A stretch of 64,000 nucleotides of DNA, from contig NZ_CAMIAF010000007.1 in the NCBI RefSeq assembly GCF_946190375.1, forward strand, positions 39,447 through 103,446, in the 5' to 3' direction. Source of the DNA: Streptococcus mitis. GTDB taxonomy: Bacteria > Bacillota > Bacilli > Lactobacillales > Streptococcaceae. The position numbers were made by a program, and so were the translations under genes. This document shows positions 1 through 8,345 of this stretch, in pieces (within the stretch, counting starts at the first letter, position 1; the number at the start of each line of letters is the position of its first letter). Below the pieces are notes generated by a model. That model was not told the origin of the DNA. It ran no database searches and saw only the letters and a program-made list of their open reading frames with translations.

Positions 1-1
1 A

Positions 2-715
2 GCCAATGAAAAAGGAAATACTAAACTAACAGTTAAGGTGCTGGGCTCTAGCTCTCTTGGTGCCATTATCACGGTCGCTGATACCAAGGGGAACGTCAAA
101 GGCTACGTTCAAAATCCTGGTGTTGACATCAAAAAGACTGCAACTGGTGAAGTTCTAGTCGGACCTTTTGTTGGAAACGGTCAATTCCTCGTTATCACAG
201 ACTACGGTACTGGAAATCCTTACAACTCTATGACTCCCCTTATCTCTGGAGAAATTGGTGAAGACCTTGCCTTTTACCTGACTGAAAGCCAACAAACACC
301 TTCAGCAGTCGGCCTCAATGTCCTTTTGGACGAGGAAGACAAGGTCAAGGTTGCAGGTGGTTTCCTAGTTCAAGTCTTGCCAGGAGCCAAGGAAGAAGAG
401 ATTGCTCGCTTTGAAAAACGCATCCAAGAAATGCCAGCTATCTCAACCCTTCTGGAAAGTGAAGACCATATCGAAGCCCTCCTCAAGGCTATCTACGGTG
501 ACGAGGCCTACAAGCTTCTTTCTGAAGAAGAAATCCGTTTCCAATGTGACTGTAGCCATGAACGCTTTATGAACGCTCTTGCCAGCCTTCCAAGCTCAGA
601 CCTACAGGAAATGAAAGAGGAAGACCACGGGGCAGAAATCACTTGTCAATTCTGCCAAACTACTTACAACTTTGATGAAAACGACCTGGAGGAACTCATT
701 CGTGACAAATCTTAA
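2..715 (+). CDS. hslO: Hsp33 redox-regulated chaperonin (5' end outside window)
   Basis: This is the C-terminal 237 residues or so of the Hsp33 holdase, a cytoplasmic chaperone switched on by oxidation when its zinc is released. The reading frame is open from base 2, so the start lies upstream. The C-terminal zinc site is visible as a C-x-C pair (in FQCDCSHE) followed by C-x-x-C (in CQFC), which are the four redox cysteines of the family. The next gene, dusB, begins inside its last codons, so the two are probably co-transcribed. The identification is firm; only the truncation by the window edge limits it. Confidence 0.96.
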   Translation, partial: ANEKGNTKLTVKVLGSSSLGAIITVADTKGNVKGYVQNPGVDIKKTATGEVLVGPFVGNGQFLVITDYGTGNPYNSMTPLISGEIGEDLAFYLTESQQTPSAVGLNVLLDEEDKVKVAGGFLVQVLPGAKEEEIARFEKRIQEMPAISTLLESEDHIEALLKAIYGDEAYKLLSEEEIRFQCDCSHERFMNALASLPSSDLQEMKEEDHGAEITCQFCQTTYNFDENDLEELIRDKS

Positions 716-1682
716 TACACCCTTTATGATTGGCAATGTTGAGATTCCCAATCGTACCGTTTTAGCACCTATGGCTGGTGTCACCAACTCAGCCTTTCGT
801 ACTATCGCAAAAGAGCTTGGGGCTGGACTCGTTGTCATGGAGATGGTCTCTGACAAGGGAATCCAATACAACAATGAAAAAACCCTGCACATGCTTCATA
901 TCGATGAAGGAGAAAACCCAGTCTCTATCCAACTATTTGGTAGTGATGAAGACAGCCTAGCACGCGCAGCAGAATTCATCCAAGAAAACACTAAGACCGA
1001 TATCGTGGATATCAACATGGGCTGCCCAGTTAACAAAATCGTGAAGAACGAAGCTGGTGCTATGTGGCTCAAGGATCCAGATAAGATTTACTCTATCATC
1101 AACAAGGTCCAGTCTGTCCTTGATATTCCACTTACTGTCAAAATGCGTACAGGCTGGGCTGACCCGTCTCTTGCAGTAGAAAATGCCCTCGCTGCTGAAG
1201 CTGCAGGCGTTTCTGCCCTCGCCATGCATGGCCGTACCCGTGAGCAAATGTATACAGGTCACGCAGACCTTGAGACCCTTCACAAGGTCGCTCAAGCTTT
1301 GACCAAGATTCCATTTATCGCCAACGGTGATATCCGTACTGTCCAAGAAGCCAAACAGCGTATCGAAGAAGTTGGTGCTGACGCAGTCATGATTGGCCGC
1401 GCAGCCATGGGAAATCCTTACCTCTTTAACCAAATCAACCATTACTTTGAAACAGGAGAAATCCTACCTGATTTGACCTTTGAAGACAAGATGAAAATCG
1501 CCTACGAACACTTGAAACGTTTGATTAACCTCAAAGGGGAAAACGTAGCAGTTCGTGAATTCCGTGGCCTCGCTCCTCACTACCTCCGTGGAACATCTGG
1601 CGCTGCCAAACTCCGTGGAGCCATTTCACAAGCTAGCACCCTAGCAGAGATTGAGGCTCTCTTGCAATTGGATAAGGCATAA
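702..1682 (+). CDS. dusB: tRNA-dihydrouridine synthase
   Basis: Flavin-dependent enzyme that reduces specific uridines in tRNA to dihydrouridine. The TIM-barrel FMN-binding start ([14 protein letters not shown]) and the catalytic-cysteine motif MGCPVNK are both present, as is the late phosphate-binding stretch ending in GRAAMGNP. I place the start at the GTG at 702, preceded by GGAGG at a usable distance and overlapping the end of hslO by 14 bases. A longer frame from 672 would overlap hslO more and lacks a good ribosome site. The cysteine hydrolase gene begins one base after this stop, so this is an operon of at least three genes. Confidence 0.95.
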   Translation: MTNLNTPFMIGNVEIPNRTVLAPMAGVTNSAFRTIAKELGAGLVVMEMVSDKGIQYNNEKTLHMLHIDEGENPVSIQLFGSDEDSLARAAEFIQENTKTDIVDINMGCPVNKIVKNEAGAMWLKDPDKIYSIINKVQSVLDIPLTVKMRTGWADPSLAVENALAAEAAGVSALAMHGRTREQMYTGHADLETLHKVAQALTKIPFIANGDIRTVQEAKQRIEEVGADAVMIGRAAMGNPYLFNQINHYFETGEILPDLTFEDKMKIAYEHLKRLINLKGENVAVREFRGLAPHYLRGTSGAAKLRGAISQASTLAEIEALLQLDKA

Positions 1683-1683
1683 A

Positions 1684-2229
1684 ATGGTTCATACTGCTCT
1701 ACTGATTATCGATATGCAAAAAGCATTTGATAACCCTATCTGGGGAGAACGAAACAACCCTCAAGCTGAACAACAAGCATTGAGGGTACTGGCATACTTT
1801 CGTAAACACGGTCTTCCAGTCTTACACGTTCAACACATATCTGACAATCCTCAGTCGCAATTTCATAACAAACAAAATCAGGAGTTTAAAAGTGGATTTG
1901 AACCAGTTGCTTCCGAACCTGTCTTTCAAAAAACAGTTAATAGCGCCTTTATTGGAACAAATCTTGAAACATATTTACGAAGAAATCAGATTGGTCATTT
2001 AGTCGTTGTTGGTTTGACTCTGCCTCACTGTGTATCTACTACGACACGAATGGCAGCAAATCTTGGTTTTAAAGTCACTTTACTAGCAGATGCCACTGCC
2101 AGTTTTACCCTATCTAACAAAAACGGTCAGGCCATCTCTCCTGAGACTATCCATGAGATTAATCTCCTTTCTCTACAAGATGAATTTGCTCAAATTCTTA
2201 CTACAGAAGAATTTTTAACCCAAGTATAA
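1684..2229 (+). CDS. Isochorismatase-family cysteine hydrolase
   Basis: A 181-residue member of the isochorismatase/nicotinamidase superfamily. The expected Asp-Lys-Cys triad can be placed at D10 (LLIIDMQ), K83 and C116 (in GLTLPHCVST), and the length is usual for the small members. The ATG at 1684 is chosen because it starts the conserved LLIIDMQ strand; the frame could extend upstream to 1651 inside dusB, without support. The substrate cannot be read from sequence: amidase activity on nicotinamide or another small amide is possible. The gene sits where pneumococcus has cbpA and a two-component system. A rho-independent terminator follows. Confidence 0.85.
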   Translation: MVHTALLIIDMQKAFDNPIWGERNNPQAEQQALRVLAYFRKHGLPVLHVQHISDNPQSQFHNKQNQEFKSGFEPVASEPVFQKTVNSAFIGTNLETYLRRNQIGHLVVVGLTLPHCVSTTTRMAANLGFKVTLLADATASFTLSNKNGQAISPETIHEINLLSLQDEFAQILTTEEFLTQV

Positions 2230-2238
2230 GTATAAAAT

Positions 2239-2273
2239 AATCCGTCAACTCTTATTGAGCTGACGGATTTTCT
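2239..2273 (+). terminator. Terminator after cysteine hydrolase gene
   Basis: Inverted repeat with arms AATCCGTCA and TGACGGATT, further paired by CTC/GAG in the loop region, followed by TTTTC. It closes the hslO-dusB-hydrolase transcript. Confidence 0.85.
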
Positions 2274-2304
2274 TTGATTATAAAAATTCAAATACTGAGG
2301 GTTA

Positions 2305-2982
2305 TTATTGATTTAAAGCAACACTGGAAACCTTACCATCCGCTCCTGTTGTAATTTGGATGACTCTCCCTCCACCGATTTTGGCATTATACTTGCCACC
2401 ATCAAGAGTATAAGAGTAGCCTTTGATAGAGTAATTTTCTTTCTTTCCATCAGAAGATTCTACTGTAAATTGACCACCTGATGAAACTGTGATATTTTCG
2501 CCATTTGCTCCCTTCCAATTGCCCGCTGCTGCTGAGAAATCACCGTCTACCATGGCTAAAACACCCTTGTAGCGTTTATTCTGCTCTGCTTGCTTGTCTT
2601 GAAGTTTACGGTCAGTTGTTGGGTCATAGCTTGATTGGTTAGACTGGGCTTGAGGAGCCTGTTGAGTTGAAGGAGTCTGAGCAGGCGTTTGTTGACTAGC
2701 TGCCTGTTGATTAGACACCTCTTGACCTTGTCTTTGCTCTGGTGTTGGTGTTGCTACAGACTGGTCAGTAGACGCCTTGGCCTTTTCAGATGAAACTGAA
2801 CTTGAGGACTTCTGAGTCTTGCTTTCTTTGCTAGCAGAAGCTGCTTTAGAACTTGATGATTGGCTTGTCTTAGCAGAACTGCTTGCTTGAGTTGTTTCCT
2901 TTTTATTTCCACAAGCTCCCAATAGCAAGGTAGAAGCCAATACAGTTGCTGCCATCAATTTGATATAGGTTTTCTTTTTCAT
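2305..2982 (-). CDS. Serine-rich lipoprotein, DUF6287-like C-terminus
   Basis: A 225-residue surface lipoprotein of unknown function. It has a basic N-terminus, a hydrophobic segment and the lipobox LLGAC, with the lipidated cysteine near residue 24. Residues from about 30 to 125 are a low-complexity Ser/Lys/Gln/Thr/Pro linker that would reach through the wall. The last 90 or so residues form a compact glycine-rich beta domain (GDFSAAAGNWKGANG onwards, ending VSSVALNQ) resembling the DUF6287 domain of streptococcal lipoproteins; that assignment is from memory. It is monocistronic, with a vegetative promoter and, further upstream, a competence-type box. No pneumococcal equivalent is expected at this locus. 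Confidence 0.8.
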   Translation of the reverse strand: MKKKTYIKLMAATVLASTLLLGACGNKKETTQASSSAKTSQSSSSKAASASKESKTQKSSSSVSSEKAKASTDQSVATPTPEQRQGQEVSNQQAASQQTPAQTPSTQQAPQAQSNQSSYDPTTDRKLQDKQAEQNKRYKGVLAMVDGDFSAAAGNWKGANGENITVSSGGQFTVESSDGKKENYSIKGYSYTLDGGKYNAKIGGGRVIQITTGADGKVSSVALNQ

Positions 2983-3027
2983 TTTTCCACTCCTTTGTAA
3001 TGTTTTAGAAATATAAAGAAATCTTTT

Positions 3028-3044
3028 TGTAATATAATTGTAAC
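3028..3044 (+). promoter_or_regulatory. WalR/VicR-like direct repeat before the lipoprotein
   Basis: Two hexamers, TGTAAT and TGTAAC, separated by five bases match the WalR consensus TGTWAH-N5-TGTWAH. They overlap the -10 element of the lipoprotein promoter on the opposite strand, a position more compatible with repression than activation. Binding is inferred only. Confidence 0.4.
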
Positions 3045-3065
3045 ATTACATTTTAAACATGTCAA
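3037..3065 (-). promoter_or_regulatory. Promoter of the lipoprotein gene
   Basis: Read on the minus strand, TTGACA (3065-3060) and TACAAT (3042-3037) are spaced by 17 bases, a good vegetative sigma promoter. It lies about 55 bases before the ATG at 2982. Confidence 0.65.
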
Positions 3066-3073
3066 CAATTTGT

Positions 3074-3109
3074 TTAAACTATTTTAAAAATCTCACATAA
3101 TTTAAACAC
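3074..3109 (-). CDS. Possible 11-codon micro-ORF behind a competence box
   Basis: Minus-strand GTG start at 3109 encoding MFKLCEIFKIV then TAA. A full AGGAGG ribosome site (3122-3117) lies 7 bases before it, and a ComX-type box lies just before that, so a transcript from that box would begin about where the ribosome site does. No homologue is known to me. It may be a real micropeptide, a leader, or the remnant of a lost gene. The evidence is only the tidy arrangement of signals. Confidence 0.3.
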   Translation of the reverse strand: MFKLCEIFKIV

Positions 3110-3129
3110 CTTTACTCCTCCTACTCTTC

Positions 3130-3153
3130 TATTCGTAATAAAACAGAAAAAAA
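3130..3153 (-). promoter_or_regulatory. Candidate ComX box (TACGAATA)
   Basis: The minus strand carries TACGAATA at 3137-3130, the exact core of the late-competence promoter, preceded by a T-tract at 3153-3147. It faces the micro-ORF and, about 150 bases on, the lipoprotein gene. Use by ComX is inferred from the match. Confidence 0.5.
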
Positions 3154-3259
3154 TTCCTATTTTGAGTAATATTTTTAAATTACTCTTGTGTAATCGCTTA
3201 AAACTTTAAGTACAAAGGAATATAATAACATTGAAATAGAATATAGGAGGTGCATTCTT

Positions 3260-3490
3260 ATGCTAAATAAGTATTACAAGTATCTTCCTTGAGTGATTTT
3301 GGGAGCTTTCTGTTCTTATCAGTCTGCAGTTCGCTATGCTCAGACTACATTTGATTTATTTTACCTAATAACCATTTTTATGATTGTAGATATAACTTTA
3401 TTGTACTTACATGAAACCTATTTAAAATATAAATACAAAGATTTATTCATTCGCATCATGAGCAATTCTAAGAAAAATAGCCATCCCTAA
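3260..3490 (+). pseudogene. Small membrane-protein gene interrupted by TGA
   Basis: An ATG at 3260 has an excellent ribosome site (AGGAGGTG, 7 bases upstream) and opens MLNKYYKYLP, then hits an in-frame TGA at 3290-3292. The same frame continues at once for 65 codons to TAA at 3488-3490. The continuation has hydrophobic stretches (FDLFYLITIFMIVDITLLYL) and a basic tail, so the whole would be a 76-residue membrane protein if TGA were TGG (Trp). Restarting at the GTG at 3293 is conceivable, but no ribosome site serves it. A possible -10, TATAAT, lies at 3221-3226. I do not recognise the family. Confidence 0.6.
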
Positions 3491-3528
3491 AAACAGTCGC
3501 AACACAAAACCATCTCATGATAGTACAT

Positions 3529-3563
3529 AAAGAGGTCGGGAACTTTATCCCGACCTCGTTTTT
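3529..3563. terminator. Bidirectional terminator between small gene and clpC
   Basis: Nine-pair stem GAGGTCGGG / CCCGACCTC with TTTTT on the plus side and a weaker T-run on the minus side. It lies directly beyond the clpC stop and can serve both converging transcripts. Confidence 0.85.
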
Positions 3564-5994
3564 ATGCAATATCAAATTTTAACTGGCCTGCTTTGACACC
3601 AATCTTAAGTGTGCTGCCTGCCTCTAATTCTCCCTTGAGAAGAAGTTCTGCCAACTTGTCTTCCACTTCTGTTTGTAGGGTTCTGCGAAGTGGGCGAGCT
3701 CCCATCTCTGGGTCATATCCTTGATTTGCCAATAATTTCAGTGCGGAAGCTTGTAATTTCAAGTCAATGCCTTTTTCAGCCAAACTTTCCACTAAAGGTT
3801 TGACCATAATCTTCACCACTTCCTGCATATGGTCACTAGATAGGCTATGGAAGACCACCTTTTCATCAATACGGTTGATAAACTCAGGTCTATAAGCCTT
3901 TTTCAGCTCTTCGAACATGCGTTTTTCCATATTTTCCTGGTCAAAACGAATGTCTTTTGCCCCAAATCCAACTGTCTTGTCATCACGAAGGGCTGTCGCA
4001 CCAATGTTTGACGTCATAATGATAATGGTATTTGAAAAGTCAACCTTGCGTCCCTTGCTATCGGTCAAGACACCGTCATCCAAGACCTGCAAGAGAACAT
4101 TAAAGATGTCTGGGTGGGCTTTTTCTACCTCGTCAAAGAGGAGAACAGAGTATGGTTTGTTGCGAACTTTCTCGGTCAACTCCCCTCCTTCTTCATACCC
4201 CACATAGCCCGGAGGAGCTCCATTGAGACGGCTGGCTGCAAATTTCTCCATATACTCACTCATATCAAAGCGGATAAGAGCTGATTCGTCATCAAAGAGG
4301 ACTTCTGCTAGAGCCTTAGCCAATTCGGTCTTCCCGACACCTGTGGGTCCTAGGAACATAAAGGAACCAATCGGACGCTTGTGACTACGAATACCAGACT
4401 GATTACGGCGAATGGCACGGCTAATGCTTGAAACAGCTTGATCTTGCCCGATGACACGTTTGTGCAATTCAGCTTCCAGATTCAGGTATTTCTTAGCATC
4501 TGTTTGGGTGAGTTTTTGGACTGGGATGCCTGACAATCGACTCAAGGTAGTCAAAATATCAGACTCTGTCACCAAGTCTTTATAGACAGGCACTTCCTCT
4601 TCTTTTGCGATTAGCTGAGCTGCCTGTTTCCACTTGCCATCCATCAAGGCCTTGTCAGCTGGACTCAAACCTGAATCGTCTGCTTTCACATGCTTGGATT
4701 TATTTTGCACTGTTGCTGCCGCTTCATCTAAGAGGTCGATAGCAGAGTCTGGCAAGTGACGACTAGTCAAGTAACGATGAGCCATCTTGACCGCTGTTTC
4801 AACTGCTTCATCTGTGATTTGCACACGGTGATGTTTCTCATAAGTCGCCTTCAAACCCTGTAAAATGATCATACTGTCGGCCACGCTTGGCTCTTCAATC
4901 GTCACTTTGGCAAAACGACGAGAAAGGGCCGCATCTTTTTCGATGTGTTTTTGGTATTCTTCCTGAGTGGTCGCACCAACCGTTCTCAAAGTTCCACGCG
5001 CCAAGGCTGGCTTCAAGATATTGGCCGCATCCAGAGTCGAATCAATTCCACTCCCAGAACCCATGATAGTGTGGAGTTCATCGATAAAGAGGATGACTTG
5101 CCCATCTTCTTCAATATCCTTGATGATATTATTCATGCGTTCTTCAAAGTCACCACGGAAACGTGTCCCTGCGACGACATTCATCAAATCAAGCTCTAAC
5201 ACGCGCATCTTAGCCATTTCCGCAGGTACATCCCCACTAGCAATACGCTGGGCAAGACCAAGCGCCAGAGCTGTTTTCCCGACACCCGCATCTCCAACCA
5301 AGACAGGATTATTCTTGGTTTTCCGGCTCAAGATTTGAATCATACGCGAGATTTCCTTATCCCGACCGATGACTGGCTCCAACTTACCTGAACGAGCTTG
5401 CTCTGTCAAATCATGGGTATAGTCCTCGAGACCACCGCTCGGAGTCTGGGGCATGCCCATCATATTGGCCATAGAATTTTGCTTGTCAGCTACTGTACGA
5501 TGGCGTTGGCGTAAAGCCTTGAGATCTTCACGAGTCCAGCCTGCTCGTTCTTCTAAATTTCGACGTAGAGCAGCAATCTTGACCTGATCTTTCTTGTCTT
5601 CATAAGAAAAACCAGCCCTCTCCAAGATACGAGTCGCCAAGGCATTTCCATCATGCAAAATCGCATAGAGGACGTGTTCCGTCCCTAGCACCTTAGCATG
5701 GACCACTGACGCTACATACTCTGCTTCGTCAAAAAGAACCTGCAAACGATGGGAGAACGGCAATTCCGTAAAGGTTTCATCCTGGCTATAGTCCGTTTCA
5801 GTCAGTTCCAAAGCGACTTCTTCTAAACGGTCCATCTCATATGGATAATCATTCAAAGTTGCCCCTGCCACACTATAACTGTGATTAGACATGGCAATCA
5901 ACAAGTGCCAAGACTCTAGGTAACGAGCTCCAAAATGGCCAGCAACCATGTAGGCACTTTCGATACATTCATTCAATGCTTTTGAATAGTTCAT
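3562..5994 (-). CDS. clpC: Clp ATPase ClpC
   Basis: Hsp100 AAA+ unfoldase of 810 residues that feeds substrates to ClpP. Order: N-terminal double Clp repeat domain (about 1-145), first AAA+ module with Walker [10 protein letters not shown] and Walker B ILFIDELH, a short middle region, then the second AAA+ module with Walker [10 protein letters not shown], and the C-terminal D2-small domain. It is the second gene of the ctsR-clpC operon, starting one base after the ctsR stop. Control by CtsR is expected because the operator precedes ctsR. Full length; no anomaly seen. Confidence 0.97.
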   Translation of the reverse strand: MNYSKALNECIESAYMVAGHFGARYLESWHLLIAMSNHSYSVAGATLNDYPYEMDRLEEVALELTETDYSQDETFTELPFSHRLQVLFDEAEYVASVVHAKVLGTEHVLYAILHDGNALATRILERAGFSYEDKKDQVKIAALRRNLEERAGWTREDLKALRQRHRTVADKQNSMANMMGMPQTPSGGLEDYTHDLTEQARSGKLEPVIGRDKEISRMIQILSRKTKNNPVLVGDAGVGKTALALGLAQRIASGDVPAEMAKMRVLELDLMNVVAGTRFRGDFEERMNNIIKDIEEDGQVILFIDELHTIMGSGSGIDSTLDAANILKPALARGTLRTVGATTQEEYQKHIEKDAALSRRFAKVTIEEPSVADSMIILQGLKATYEKHHRVQITDEAVETAVKMAHRYLTSRHLPDSAIDLLDEAAATVQNKSKHVKADDSGLSPADKALMDGKWKQAAQLIAKEEEVPVYKDLVTESDILTTLSRLSGIPVQKLTQTDAKKYLNLEAELHKRVIGQDQAVSSISRAIRRNQSGIRSHKRPIGSFMFLGPTGVGKTELAKALAEVLFDDESALIRFDMSEYMEKFAASRLNGAPPGYVGYEEGGELTEKVRNKPYSVLLFDEVEKAHPDIFNVLLQVLDDGVLTDSKGRKVDFSNTIIIMTSNIGATALRDDKTVGFGAKDIRFDQENMEKRMFEELKKAYRPEFINRIDEKVVFHSLSSDHMQEVVKIMVKPLVESLAEKGIDLKLQASALKLLANQGYDPEMGARPLRRTLQTEVEDKLAELLLKGELEAGSTLKIGVKAGQLKFDIA

Positions 5995-5995
5995 C

Positions 5996-6454
5996 TTACT
6001 TCCCTTTTCTATCTACCTCTTGTATGACCTGTCGTAGCATGTTTGCTCGAACAACTGGAGCTTCTTCTCCTAGAACGCGATCCAAAGCTACTGATACTAG
6101 CAAATTCATCTCCTGCTTGGTCATCAATTCCTGCTCAGCCAAAAGCTGGAGAATATCCTCATAAATTTCTTGACTGACCCGCTCACCAATTGAGTAAAGC
6201 AGCTCCCTAAGCATTTCATGATGACTAGAAAACTCAATCCGTCCTATACGAATGTAGCCTCCACCACCACGCTTACTTTCAACCAAGTAGCCTCTACTTT
6301 CCGTAAAGCGTGTCTTAATCACATAGTTAATCTGACTAGGAACAACCTGAAAAGTATCTGCCAACTGACTACGTTGCAACTCTACAATACCAGATTGATC
6401 TAAAATCGCCTTGATGTAGGCCTCAATATGATCCGATGTATTTTTAAATCTCAT
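5996..6454 (-). CDS. ctsR: Stress-gene repressor CtsR
   Basis: A 152-residue transcriptional repressor of class III heat-shock genes. It shows the N-terminal winged helix with the glycine-rich wing SKRGGGGYIRI typical of CtsR, which contacts DNA and senses heat, and a C-terminal helical dimerisation domain. It is the first gene of the operon with clpC and very likely autoregulates, since a CtsR-type heptad repeat lies in its promoter. Confidence 0.97.
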   Translation of the reverse strand: MRFKNTSDHIEAYIKAILDQSGIVELQRSQLADTFQVVPSQINYVIKTRFTESRGYLVESKRGGGGYIRIGRIEFSSHHEMLRELLYSIGERVSQEIYEDILQLLAEQELMTKQEMNLLVSVALDRVLGEEAPVVRANMLRQVIQEVDRKGK

Positions 6455-6478
6455 TACAAACCCACCTCTCTCTTTAAA

Positions 6479-6506
6479 CCTTGACTATCTTTGACTATTA
6501 TACCGA
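6479..6506 (-). promoter_or_regulatory. ctsR promoter with CtsR operator
   Basis: On the minus strand TATAAT (about 6503-6498) is followed at once by AGTCAAAGATAGTCAAG (6496-6480), a tandem heptad matching the CtsR site GGTCAAA-N-A-N-RGTCAAA. The repeat overlaps the expected transcription start, fitting repression of ctsR-clpC. Confidence 0.8.
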
Positions 6507-6523
6507 AATTTTCTCATTTTTAA

Positions 6524-6561
6524 AAGAAAAAGGACGCTGGTAAAGGATAATCTTCACCAAC
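6524..6561 (-). terminator. Terminator after the thiamine-type transporter operon
   Basis: Minus-strand stem GTTGGTGAAG / CTTTACCAGC (two G-U pairs) with loop ATTATC, followed by CCTTTTTCTTTT. It separates the transporter operon from ctsR. Confidence 0.65.
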
Positions 6562-6572
6562 TCCCACTTTTT

Positions 6573-7301
6573 CTACTTATCTAAGCCTAATTCTACCAAG
6601 ATTTGACGTTTGTAGGCAATCTTTTGAACTTCTTTGTCCTCATTTTCAGACCAATCTAGTTTAATTTCTGAAACAATCTGTCCAGGGCGATTTTTCAAGA
6701 TATAGATGCGGTCGCTGAGATTGAGGGCCTCCTCGATACTATGCGTGATAATCAATGTTGTCAGTTGTAACTGCTTGTGAATCTCCAGATACCAAGCGTG
6801 GAGTTCCATCTTGGTCATCTCATCCAAGGCACTAAAGGCCTCATCCAAGAGAAAGAGCTTGTGCCCGAAAAGGTAGGTTCGGAGCAAGGCTACACGCTGA
6901 CGCATCCCGCCACTGAGTTCATAAGGATACTTGTCCCGTACAGCTGTCAACTGGAAGGTCGCAAGAATTTCATCCGCGCGGGCAATGGCTTCCGCCTTAT
7001 CCACCTTTTGAATCAAGAGGGGCAGAATGATATTACCAAGCACCGTCTTGTGCTCCAAGAGCAGATCCTTTTGCAACATATAACTCACGCGCCCCTTGGG
7101 ATTTTCTTCACCATCAAGGACAATTCTCCCTGACTGAACTTCTAAAATCCCAGCGATTAGGTTAAAGAGGGTGGTCTTTCCAACACCACTTGGACCTAGG
7201 ATAGAAACAACTTCTCCTGAAGTCACCTGCAGGTTGATGTCCTCTAAAATCCTATCTTGTCCGTAGGCATAACTGACGTGTTCTAGTCTTATTTCTGTCA
7301 T
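6573..7301 (-). CDS. thiZ: ABC transporter ATPase, thiamine-precursor type
   Basis: A 242-residue nucleotide-binding subunit of the nitrate/sulfonate/taurine-like family. Walker A is GPSGVGKTT, the signature LSGGMRQRVAL, Walker B LFLLDEAFSALD, and the switch histidine follows in THSIEEAL. It energises import by the membrane and binding proteins encoded just upstream; its ATG overlaps the stop of the binding-protein gene by one base (TAATG). The TPP riboswitch heading the operon supports a thiamine or hydroxymethylpyrimidine substrate rather than sulfonate. The symbol is given on that context. Confidence 0.85.
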   Translation of the reverse strand: MTEIRLEHVSYAYGQDRILEDINLQVTSGEVVSILGPSGVGKTTLFNLIAGILEVQSGRIVLDGEENPKGRVSYMLQKDLLLEHKTVLGNIILPLLIQKVDKAEAIARADEILATFQLTAVRDKYPYELSGGMRQRVALLRTYLFGHKLFLLDEAFSALDEMTKMELHAWYLEIHKQLQLTTLIITHSIEEALNLSDRIYILKNRPGQIVSEIKLDWSENEDKEVQKIAYKRQILVELGLDK

Positions 7302-8308
7302 TATTTCACAAATTCGTTGGTGAAGCCTTTGTCTGTCAAGTCTTCTTTAAGGATACCATTTTCTTTATCCCATTTGTAGAAGGCATTCCAGCGAGCTGCA
7401 TCAAATTGACCCCATTTTTCCTTGTCGCTTGCGTATTCTTTTGACAAGTATTTTTGAGATTCGATGACAAAGTCACGTTTTTCCTGAAGTTCAGGTGCAT
7501 TCTTGATGAGGATATCAGCTGCTTCTTCTGGATGCTCCATGGCATATTGGTAACCTTTTTTGATAGCTTGGATGACTTTACGTGCTTCTTCTTTGTTATC
7601 TTTCAAATAGTCGTTGTTGGCGATGATAACTGGTGAGTAGTAGTCAAATTCTTTAACGTAGTCTTTCAAGTACATGAAGTTAGCATCTACACCTTGAGAT
7701 TTAGCAAGAATTCCATCCCATCCATAGTAGATCCATGCAGTATCAAATACTCCATTAGCAATCGGTGTGATAGAGTTTGAGTCGTTGTTTGGTACTTTTT
7801 CAACTTTTTCAAAATCTCCGCCTTGTGATTCTACCAAGGTTTTCAACATAGCAAGTTCAGTTGGGTCATTCCATGTACCATATTTCTTACCAACCAAGTC
7901 CTTTGGACTAGCTACATTGTCAGATTTACGAGAGATAATTCCTGATGTATTGTGCTCTACGATAGCTGCAACGGCAGTAATTCCTGCTCCTTTTTCCAAT
8001 TTTTTAGCCATGTAGTCTTGGAAATAGACTGCAAATGGTGCCTTACCATTGATAACCAAATCAGAAGAACTTTCTTCTGGTGGCAATTTCAAATCAACAT
8101 CCACTCCAGCTTCTTTGAAATAACCTTTTTCCTTAGCCACATAAAGCCCTGTGTGGTTGGTATTTGGTGTCCAGTCTAAGATAAAGTCGATTTTCTTAAG
8201 TTCTGCTTCCTTATTATCCTTAGAAGCAGTTCCTTGACCACAAGCTACAAGCACAACAGCTACAAGAGCTGTTAAAACAGTTAAAAACACTTTCCATGTT
8301 TTCTTCAT
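7301..8308 (-). CDS. thiY: ABC transporter substrate-binding lipoprotein (NMT1/ThiY-like)
   Basis: Extracytoplasmic lipoprotein that captures the ligand. From the chosen ATG at 8308 the protein is 335 residues with a signal peptide and lipobox LVAC near residue 23. The body starts with IDFILDWTPNTNHTGLYVAKEKGYF, typical of NMT1/THI5-like binding proteins for pyrimidine thiamine precursors. The frame is open to 8380, but that longer start would put 24 non-signal residues in front, and the GAGGAAA ribosome site serves 8308. Substrate inferred from family and the TPP switch. Confidence 0.87.
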   Translation of the reverse strand: MKKTWKVFLTVLTALVAVVLVACGQGTASKDNKEAELKKIDFILDWTPNTNHTGLYVAKEKGYFKEAGVDVDLKLPPEESSSDLVINGKAPFAVYFQDYMAKKLEKGAGITAVAAIVEHNTSGIISRKSDNVASPKDLVGKKYGTWNDPTELAMLKTLVESQGGDFEKVEKVPNNDSNSITPIANGVFDTAWIYYGWDGILAKSQGVDANFMYLKDYVKEFDYYSPVIIANNDYLKDNKEEARKVIQAIKKGYQYAMEHPEEAADILIKNAPELQEKRDFVIESQKYLSKEYASDKEKWGQFDAARWNAFYKWDKENGILKEDLTDKGFTNEFVK

Positions 8309-8345
8309 TTCAATTTCCTCTTTTCTTTTTTGAAACATTCTTATC

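Noticed and set aside
602-892. Minus-strand ORF of 96 residues across hslO and dusB
   Set aside because: It lies antisense to two well-recognised genes, has no ribosome site and no family resemblance.
3290-3292. TGA in the small membrane gene as selenocysteine
   Set aside because: No selenocysteine insertion element is evident and the residue would more simply be Trp lost by mutation.
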